Positions 56,360 to 64,000 of a DNA stretch of 64,000 nt are shown here, piece by piece; the stretch's first letter is position 1; each line of letters begins with the position of its first letter. The stretch comes from Plumapathes pennacea. Taxonomy: Eukaryota > Cnidaria > Anthozoa > Antipatharia > Myriopathidae. A program made the position numbers and the translations under genes. Below the pieces are notes generated by a model. That model made no database searches, was not told the DNA's origin, and worked only from the letters and a program-made list of their open reading frames with translations. Location of the stretch: contig OZ038462.1 of NCBI GenBank assembly GCA_964036295.1, positions 22,966,863 to 23,030,862 on the forward strand. Reading direction: 5' to 3'.

Positions 56360-58207
56360 ATGCCCAAAAACAAAGGTAAGAATGCGTTTTGGCGTTGTGA
56401 ATACCGAAGTGGGTCACTGATTATCCTTTATCGTAACAGGAAAGGGAGGAAAAAACAGACGAAGAGGAAAGAATGAAAATGAATCCGAGAAACGTGAACT
56501 CGTGTTCAAGGAAGACGGGCAAGGTAAAGAATAGTATGTCTTGTTACACTGACTCCTAGATGAGCTGCGATTTACAGTTCTTGGAATAAATGTACAATCA
56601 ACATTATTAAGATTTGAAGAAAGGCGAAATTGTATTTCTCTCGATATTTCAAAACTCGTCAAAGTACATTCTGTGAACAGTGACTTGACTTTAATTTCTT
56701 ATGCTAGAATATGCCCAAGTGACAAAGATGTTGGGTAATGGCCGTCTTGAGGCTATGTGCTTTGATGGAGCGAAGCGATTGTGTCACATTCGTGGTAAGC
56801 TCAGGAAGAAGGTAAGTTGAAATACGTTTTAATTTATAGGTATAAAATTTCATCGATTAGTCTTAAACCGAACGTCCTCAGGCCTCTGAGATCATTTTCT
56901 CCCTCACACTTAAAATTGTGGTTCACTTTGACTTGTGAAGCGGCAATTTTGGGAACTTCCTGTATTCGATTTGTAGTTCTGGATGAAAAAAAAAAAAAAA
57001 AAAAAAAATTAAAATTGCCACTTTTTCGTCACAGTGATGTACAGTATATAGAGTGCATTAAAAACACAACGTAATGTATATGCTACATTTAAGTGCACAT
57101 AGCAAAAAAGTGGTAATTTGAGGGTAGTTTTCAAAGGGAAAGAAAGGGTTTTTTTGGCTTTTATTTCCACCTGTGCTTGTGTGAAAATTTTGTCCACTGA
57201 TATTTAACTAACCACATCTACTGTTGTGATTAGCATGTATTATATATTTTTAAGAAATATCTTGTTAGCTCTGAGGACCCAGTGCTATGAGATTAAGCTT
57301 TACATAGTCCAAGTTTTGTTGGAATTTGTTGGATCACCCTGGGCTTTGACTACCTCCTGTTATCGAGGGATGAGCCTGTGTGAGTGGGGCATTTTACTTT
57401 GAGGCCCCATTTACACTAGAGTGAATTTATCCGGATTCGAGGCATTTGTTTCTGGATTCGTGAAAGCATTTACACTAGTTTTTGTGAATACGGGGTCATT
57501 TTTAGTGAATCCGGAGAGAAAACGAATCCGGAATTGAAAGTGGGAACTTTGTATTTGGATACTTTGTATCCGAAACAGTTTTCAAGTGTAAATGGGGCCT
57601 GAAAGGACCATGTGGTTGGAAATTTGACACCAAAGTGATACATTTTGTACAATAAATCAGGTGTGGATCAATGCTGGTGACATCATTCTCCTGGGTTTAC
57701 GAGACTATCAAGACAACAAGGCAGATGTGATATTGCGTTACAATCCTGATGAGGCCAGAAGTTTGAAAGCATATGGAGAGTTGCCAGAAACTGGTAAATT
57801 AAGAGGATTATTATACAAATTGTGCCCTGAACTTGTGTCATTTTTCTAGCAACTGATATTTTTGTGCTCTTTATTCTTTGCAGCCAAAATCAATGACACA
57901 GTTACCTTTGGCCCCAATGAGGATGAGGAAGAGATTACTTTTGATGATGTGGGGCAGGATGACCCAGATGAGGCAGATATTGACATAGTGAGTACTGTAA
58001 ATCATTACAATTTCGTAACTTTCTCAATACAAATTCTTCCAAACATTCAAGAAGGAAATTTATGTGATGAGAATATTGTGGTGCTTTTGATCCCCACTCT
58101 ATCACTCATACTTTAAACCACTTTGCAAGCATTGAATAGTAAGGGTATGTAAATTATGGATTAGCAGACATGAGAAAATTCCTTTACGTTTCTCTTTGTA
58201 GATTTGA
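56360..58207 (+). CDS. EIF1AX: Translation initiation factor eIF1A, canonical copy (unit B)
   Basis: Six exons at 56360-56375, 56440-56523, 56708-56811, 57661-57793, 57884-57987 and 58202-58207 give 148 residues (human 144). The N-terminal tail [19 protein letters not shown] and the core [20 protein letters not shown] are the same as in human except at one or two sites. The C-terminal acidic tail ends EADIDII, with the last Ile and the stop in a six-base coding exon. Intron 1 is 64 bp with donor GTAAGA. The upstream region has GTATAACC and the shared ACTACCGGTAGT palindrome. Given its agreement with distant orthologues, this is likely the copy doing the housekeeping job. A MITE sits in intron 3 (57403-57599). 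Confidence 0.95.
57403..57599. mobile_element. 197-bp MITE in eIF1A-B intron, TGA target duplication
   Basis: Ends GGCCCCATTTACACTAG and CAAGTGTAAATGGGGCC are inverted. TGA flanks both sides (57400-57402 and 57600-57602). The other eIF1A copy has the empty site, TTTACTTTGAAAGGACC near 51270. The 3-bp duplication and GGCC ends match the element at 1531-1650. Confidence 0.9.
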
Positions 58208-60223
58208 AATGGACCAAATCTAACAGAACTGTCAAGAACCCAGTCATGGAAACTTGGAGAGCTTTGTGAAGCTTCAACAAGGCTTGAATTCACAGCGCTT
58301 TTGCATTATTCATGTTTTGTGCACATGTTTAGTTATTTGTCATAGTTTACCTTTCCTTTTATTTACAGTGCAAAAAGGTATGGTTAGTATGATACATGTA
58401 ATTTTCTCTCTAAGGTGTAGTTATTCTGTGTAACATAAGATTGTAAGTGAAAGGATCTACTGATGATTGTCAAGAATATGTTGACTGGCATTTCAAGAAT
58501 CCTTTGCCAGAAGGTCCGATGCTGGGAATGTCAAGCAGTGCAATATTTACAGCAGTCAGCATATCCCAACACCAGTGTTACAGTGTTGCACTGTTAGGCC
58601 AATACAGATCAGCACTAAAGGGACTAACTAGTTCATACAGGGGCTAACTAAACACTGTAACCAATATTACACAATGCTGGCAGCAGTGACCAACACACAC
58701 AACTGTTTGCCATAAACAGTGTTTTCATTGTACAACATGGGAATTTTGTTATCTCTTTCTAACTAATATTAGAGTGTCATTAGTTTAAGGATTGGCAGAT
58801 GGGTGTAAAAGATTTCTTTCTGCCATAAAATTGAGGGTGAACTTCATCTAAGTATTTGTTCAGTCAGTTTCCCTAAAAAGTACAGTTCTGTATAGTTGTA
58901 CAGGCTACAGCTGCAGTTTCTCATGTGTACTTGTGAAATGTCTCCCTTGTGCACCAAATACATAATTGCATATAATTTATATCAGTATCTGTCATATGCT
59001 GAATGATTTTTATGATTTTTGGAAGTTGTACAGAAATAACAGTTGTATGCAGGTTATTTCTGCCGGATTTGTATGTATGCTGTATGCAAGTTTTCTGTAA
59101 AGGCAGCAAATTTTTGTGTGGAAACTCTTTGTGGATCCTCATGTAGGAAAAAATTCATAACTAAGAATGCAATCTTCATACAAGGCTTGGTTGACTTCAC
59201 AAGCTACCTGCATGTATAAGAAAATGTTTGATCTGTGTGTATGATTCTTTCAGTGATCATGTGATAATATTGTTTAGTGATGCGATTTAATTCATTCCTC
59301 TGAGTCTCAAGATTTTTAAACTGAAGTTAAAATGAATTGCAGAACATTGAGAAGTTTCATTTGAGTGATCACACTGTGTTTCTGCCCATGTTTTGTTTTG
59401 ACATGAGGTACTTGAGATTCAAAGGAATAATATCTCAGGCTTGTTTGTTGCATGGTCTGCAGGGCTTGAAAAAATATATGTTCTGCCTCACTAATCATGG
59501 ACTAGCAAAAATGCAAGGGTGGTAGTTCAGATTCAAGGAACTCCAGCCCTGAACAACAGTCTTCTCAGTGTGAACTGTAGATGCCATCATTTTCATGTAT
59601 ATCGCATAACCTGTCTGGAAAAGAGACAGTTTTCTCTACTCTCTTGCTCTGTTAAATTTTGCTAGCCTGGCAGGTGTTGGGCTAGTGGATTTTTTGCAAG
59701 CCCTGGTCTGTGCAATGATGTTACTTATTGAGAGTCCTGGTAACTTTAATATAACATACAAGATAATGTAGATATAGGATACATGTCTCTTATTTTTCTC
59801 TCATGCATTGTAATGAAAGGAGCAATATTTGAAATGTAAAGCAGCAATCAACTCCTGGTGTGTGAAAAACTGGGGTATTCCCACGCCCCTTACAATCTTC
59901 TGGGTTCAAAAGCGGGGAGGGGGGACTGCATCCTGTTTGGAAGAACACACTATCAATAATATACTATTATTCTCACCATGCCACTCTTTTTCTCTATAAC
60001 AATGATCAAGATAATTTGTGCTGTGTAATCAGGAATACCACTGAAGTATGCCGGTAGACTAAATTTGACAATAGAATAAGTTACCTGCAGTTTGATGAGC
60101 AGAATACCAAACCCTCGCCTGGCATTTGTTACAGTACAGTACCCCCAGCTGATCTTGTACTTTGATCTCTCATTTGGTGAAACTTAGTTTTCATGAGTTA
60201 TGCTGGAACTATTACTAATTATG

Positions 60224-60300
<77 letters not shown>

Positions 60301-60308
60301 TATTATTA

Positions 60309-60347
<39 letters not shown>

Positions 60348-61135
60348 TTTAGAATTTATTGGCCATGCCAAGGCTTTATCTGTGGGACAACAGTTTTGGC
60401 ATCACACTTCAAATACAATTTGTATTTTGTGCAGCACTTTTATGTTCAAAGCAAGGCTTTAGCAAATTTGGGTCCTGTGTTGAGGGTTTTGAGTAGTGGT
60501 CATGTTGTTGGGCAAAATAATTAAATATTCCACTATGAAAGTGAAAAATAGGTTTATTTTTCAGTAGAGAAACTACAATAGCATGGCATCCTATGACGCC
60601 AAAATGGAACCCTCTATAGTGTAGTTACACATTAATTTGTAAGCAAGGGACACTGCTCCTGTAATGTAACAATAATTTGCTATTCTGCCAATAAACAGCA
60701 ACAAATATAATCATGTACCATGCATTTGTTGCATAATATTCTAACTTGGTTGTTACAGATATCTGACAAGATTCCCATTTTGATTCATACATTTTCTGTG
60801 TGGATGGACCTTGTCCTCTTCAAATTTCAACAATCTAAATAACATCTCAACAAGCTTCTGTTGATTTTGAGGTGGTAGTCTTTACTGGACATTTCAGGTG
60901 GTGGTCACTCACAGTGAAAGTGTCCATTACTGATCCAATAACTGAACAAAATCTAACACAATGCACAACAGGGGCCAGTTGTTTAAAGCTAGCCCTGGGC
61001 CTAAGATGTGTACAAATTGTACAGATGTGTACAAATTAATTCAAACACAAGTACACATGACTGTAACTCCTGTACAGCAGCAATTTCAAACTAAAATATT
61101 ATATTTACACCTCAATCTGAGTATTGTTGACATTT
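58208..61135. other. eIF1A-B 3' flank and MANEA 3' flank
   Basis: 58208-58565 is eIF1A 3' UTR shared with unit A. A dispersed repeat copy lies at 59540-59720 (partner of 3530-3745) and an (ATT)n microsatellite at 60224-60347. AATAAA at 60690-60695 (+) and TTTATT near 60553 (AATAAA on the minus strand) are candidate poly-A signals for the two convergent genes. No other gene is seen. Confidence 0.55.
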
Positions 61136-62497
61136 CTATAATTTACTTTTTCTGTCAAGAGCATACTGCTCAACATACTGTTTTGTGAGTTGCAGATAAA
61201 AACCAGAATCCTGGGGTGAGTAGTCTTCATACTCTACACCAACTGCTGATTTTGGCACAGCCTTTTCAATCTGTGTTCCCTCGTGCCACTCATTGAAAGA
61301 AGTGATTGAAACTATTTCTGGTTTCACAAGTAAGGCAGCTTTCCAGCTTCTCTTGTAGTACTCTCCATTTGCCCTTTTTCTTGTGTTTTCATTGTTCCAC
61401 GGCCGTACATTAGTGTCAATGTAGCCAGGCCCAACACTAGGAATAAATATGGCCTGACTTTGTTTGGCAAATGCTTGAAGCTGTGACCAAAACCTCCATG
61501 ACGAACCATAAGTGAAACCATCAACAGCAAAATATGTGTAAAACCCATCAAAGCCACCCAACTCTACATAACGTCTGTGACTCATTTCTACCATCAAGGC
61601 GATAAAAACACAGTCGTAAGGAGTGTGACGGACGGAGTGGGTTCCTCCTGTTGTCAACAACCGTGCCCAATCCTCTGGTGAAGTGTGATAAGAATCGTAA
61701 ACATACAACATCGGCAATGATCTACCGTCCTTCACAGTGTATCTGTATAAAGCTTCATGGCTTCCATATTGGTCAATGATATACTTAACGTCATCATGAA
61801 CTGTCTGGTCATTTCGATTTTTATATGGCTCTATGTGAAATGTGACTTTCAATTTGTGTTTCTTTGCACTGTCCAGAATAGCTGGTACCAGGCTATCTAC
61901 AGGATCGCCGTTGTCATCAGCTTTGCTAGGTGGATACCATGACAACACTAGAACCCCAATGCCTGCACCCTTAATTTGATGCATATGGGTGTTTATAACC
62001 CTGGGGTCTCTTGAACTGTAAGCACCTAGCTCTGGGTAAAAATTGGCTCCGATGTCGTCTGGGGGAGTGTGCTGCCCCTTCTTCTGAAATTTTGCAATGT
62101 TTGCATTCCAATGAAGAAGGTATTTATGATTCCAATGAATGTATCTTCCATCAATCTCTGGATTTCCGTACCAGGCGTAATAAAATGTATGGACATTGTA
62201 GTTGGGCAGAACATCGTCATTAATAATAGCATGTTCATTAAAAATATTCTTTTCGTCTTCTCCATCCACTGGTCTGGCATTCCTGTTTTGCACCCTTTGG
62301 ACTTCTATTGACTCAGCAGATGTGGGGGTGAAACTCTCTTTGAGTTCCTCAAATCCACGTTGTTCAATACCTTGCGATCGAAAACCTGGCTTATCGGTGG
62401 AGGATATCGCAAACAAAGTCACAAGGAGACCGACCAAGAACAACGTTAAAATTCCAACGAAGATTAACCTTCGCCTCCTAAAAAACCAAGTCTTCAT
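61136..62497 (-). CDS. MANEA: Glycoprotein endo-alpha-1,2-mannosidase, GH99
   Basis: Golgi enzyme that clips glucosylated mannose from N-glycans, bypassing ER glucosidases. 453 residues in one exon (human MANEA 462). It has a short basic cytosolic end, a single signal-anchor helix at about 11-31, a low-complexity stem to about 95, then the GH99 domain starting VHTFYYAWYGNPEIDGRYIHWNH. Catalytic landmarks are HIEPYKNRND (221-230) and FNEWHEGTQIE (401-411), whose Glu 403 and Glu 406 correspond to the paired glutamates of human MANEA. The sequence continues to VKPEIVSITSFNEWHEG and a normal C-terminus, so it looks functional. It is head to head with TRAPPC10, about 320 bp away. The paralogue MANEAL is an alternative label. 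Confidence 0.94.
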   Translation of the reverse strand: MKTWFFRRRRLIFVGILTLFLVGLLVTLFAISSTDKPGFRSQGIEQRGFEELKESFTPTSAESIEVQRVQNRNARPVDGEDEKNIFNEHAIINDDVLPNYNVHTFYYAWYGNPEIDGRYIHWNHKYLLHWNANIAKFQKKGQHTPPDDIGANFYPELGAYSSRDPRVINTHMHQIKGAGIGVLVLSWYPPSKADDNGDPVDSLVPAILDSAKKHKLKVTFHIEPYKNRNDQTVHDDVKYIIDQYGSHEALYRYTVKDGRSLPMLYVYDSYHTSPEDWARLLTTGGTHSVRHTPYDCVFIALMVEMSHRRYVELGGFDGFYTYFAVDGFTYGSSWRFWSQLQAFAKQSQAIFIPSVGPGYIDTNVRPWNNENTRKRANGEYYKRSWKAALLVKPEIVSITSFNEWHEGTQIEKAVPKSAVGVEYEDYSPQDSGFYLQLTKQYVEQYALDRKSKL

Positions 62498-62816
62498 ATT
62501 TCCATTGGAAATGCAGGAACGAAATAATGGCCTATTAATATCAGCAAGTAGTTAATACAATGCACATGATTGTACATTGTTTGTCCTTTTGTGAACAGCG
62601 TGAACCTCCTAATTCAATATTTTGGTCAGTGGCCATTAGTGGTACGCAAGCGCACGACGTTGTTTTGGTCGGTCAATTCAATATGGCGGCCTGTGCTGCT
62701 TCAATCCAAAAAACGTTTTGTGGGCGAAAGAAGCACAGTTTTTAAATATTCCTGACTGCCAGTAGCACGCAAAGCGTCAGTCTTAATCTGCTGTTGAGAA
62801 TAATTTGATTATCAGA
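62498..62816. promoter_or_regulatory. Bidirectional promoter between MANEA and TRAPPC10
   Basis: Only 319 bp separate the two start codons. No TATA box is evident. CAATATGGCGGCC near 62678-62691 matches the YY1-type AANATGGCGGC motif common in TATA-less housekeeping promoters. Confidence 0.6.
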
Positions 62817-64000
62817 ATGGATTTGAAGCCGATTGTTACCTGTGAGTATGTATAGAAGCATATTTGGTGCACATACAGCGCGACTAAACATGAAATGAAT
62901 GGTTGGCTGTTTGCTTTCTGGCTTTGCAGTTTCTGTTTCTGTTTCTCAAAAAATGTGAGGTTGGCTGACCTCTTTGTCCTGTAGGCTCTGGTGATAAGGA
63001 AGTGTACAACAAACTAAATCCACAGCTGGAGAGACGGCTACCAGAAACGGCTACAGAATGGAGAAGGTACAGATTATTACCTACTTTATGACTGTACACA
63101 TTTATTTACACAAAGTTAAACACCCGGGGGAGGGTACTCCCATATATAAGCCATATAGGTATGTGCCGCCCCAAAGGGTATTGTTTTCAAGCATTTTTAG
63201 TCTGAAATAGGGTATCGATTTTGCCTTTTTGGTCTGAAATGGGGTATCGATTTTGTCTTTTTGGTCTGGGATGGTATGATTTTAACAGAAGTAAGTCGCC
63301 GCAGATATTGCATGGCAAATGGAAGAAAACACGGCGGAAATTGTTGCAAAAGAACAAAAAATCTCTAAACAAAGGTCTGAAATAGGGTATACATTTTGGA
63401 GTCAGGTCTGAAATAGGGTATAGAAAATCAGGTATTTTGGTCTGAAATAGGGTAAGAGTTTTCAGGACCGGGCGACACACCCCCACCCAAAATTATAATT
63501 ATAATAATATACTTTTTTATTAACTGAGCTTGGTAGGCCTGTACAGAGGATGCTAAGTGCCTTAGTCTGTCCAAAGACCTCAAGCAAAATATTCCTCCTT
63601 ACAGACCTTTGTGCTCAGTTTATTAGACTATAGTATTTGTTTATGCAGTATAGTGCTCTTGATTTGCCAGATCCTTTGGACGGCCTCCTAAATTTGTCAA
63701 ATTGAAAGCCAAGTTTGTCAACCTTCATGAGAGCATGCTTAGTAGCAATATAGAGACAGCATCAAGTCTACACAAGCAGCCATTCTTTCACATCTACTAC
63801 ACTGACTGCCAGGTAAGACTGAAGAGATTACCTGCCATTTTCTCCTTACTACTTTACTTACCGGTACATGAAAGGAGAATTTTTCCTTTGACCATTTAAT
63901 TTTCACAGGATGCAGATGATTACAAGAATAATGTTAAAGACAGCATCTTTGAGTGGCAGAGGAAACTCAGAGACAGAAACATTGCAGACTGGCTGGTTAT
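62817..64000 (+). CDS. TRAPPC10: Trafficking protein particle complex subunit 10, 5' exons (continues beyond window)
   Basis: TRAPPC10 is a large subunit of the metazoan TRAPPII complex, which activates Rab11-type GTPases at the late Golgi. Four exons join in frame: 62817-62841, 62985-63066, 63671-63812 and 63909-64000 (cut by the window end). The start MDLKPIVTCSGDKEVY parallels human MENKPIVTCAGDQNLF. It continues with RLPETATEWRRSFGRPPKFV and PFFHIYYTDCQ, which match the human EWRRSYGRAPK and PFLHIYWTEC segments, and WLVI closes the visible part. Intron 2 contains a repeat copy at 63120-63485. Confidence 0.93.
63120..63485 (+). repeat. Long copy of the TCTGAAATAGGGTA family in TRAPPC10 intron 2
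   Basis: Starts ACACCCGGGGGAGGGTACTC, contains ATATAAGCCATATAGGTATG, five GGTCTGAAAT.GGGTAT-like words, an unrelated 90-bp middle, and ends GGGCGACACACCCCCACCCA. It is the longest copy in the window. Confidence 0.8.

Noticed and set aside
57661-58116. Frames of 62 and 84 codons that look like separate small acidic proteins
   Set aside because: These are eIF1A exons 4 and 5 read through into introns; the spliced six-exon model explains both.

Overview
The window looks like nuclear DNA from an anthozoan cnidarian, most likely a reef-building coral. That is an inference from three things: short conserved exons with GT-AG introns, intronless class C GPCR genes, and a dense background of short inverted-repeat (MITE-like) elements, poly-A/poly-G tracts and minisatellites. 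I see no bacterial features, rRNA, tRNA or CRISPR.

Layout. 1-4960 (+) holds the last nine exons of a SENP6/SENP7-type SUMO protease with its full catalytic triad. 5-14 kb is repeat-rich and has no gene I can support. 14.7-18.3 kb (-) is a tiny two-exon gene whose product is almost only the CITED family p300/CBP-binding motif. 24.2-26.9 kb (+) is a three-exon ADP-ribosylhydrolase (ARH1/ADPRHL1 type) with half of its metal site changed. 32.5-35.2 kb (+) is an intronless, mGluR/CaSR-like class C GPCR with a TATA box. 37.9-38.7 kb (+) is a possible small unknown gene behind a CRE plus TATA promoter. 40.2-40.6 kb (-) is a second, single-exon CITED-like gene.

43.7-58.6 kb is a tandem segmental duplication. 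Unit A holds an intact class C GPCR (43,883-46,507) followed by an eIF1A gene with unusual substitutions. Unit B holds a truncated, frameshifted copy of the GPCR followed by a canonical eIF1A gene. Each unit has therefore kept a good copy of a different gene. Mobile elements present in one unit and absent from the other give clean empty-site/filled-site pairs and show target-site duplications directly.

61.1-62.5 kb (-) is a single-exon GH99 endo-alpha-1,2-mannosidase (MANEA type). About 320 bp away, head to head, TRAPPC10 starts and runs off the window end with four exons visible.

Functionally the window is a mixed neighbourhood and not a pathway cluster: SUMO deconjugation, two CITED-like putative transcriptional cofactors, ADP-ribose chemistry, amino-acid/ion-type GPCR sensing, translation initiation, and Golgi glycan trimming next to Golgi vesicle tethering.
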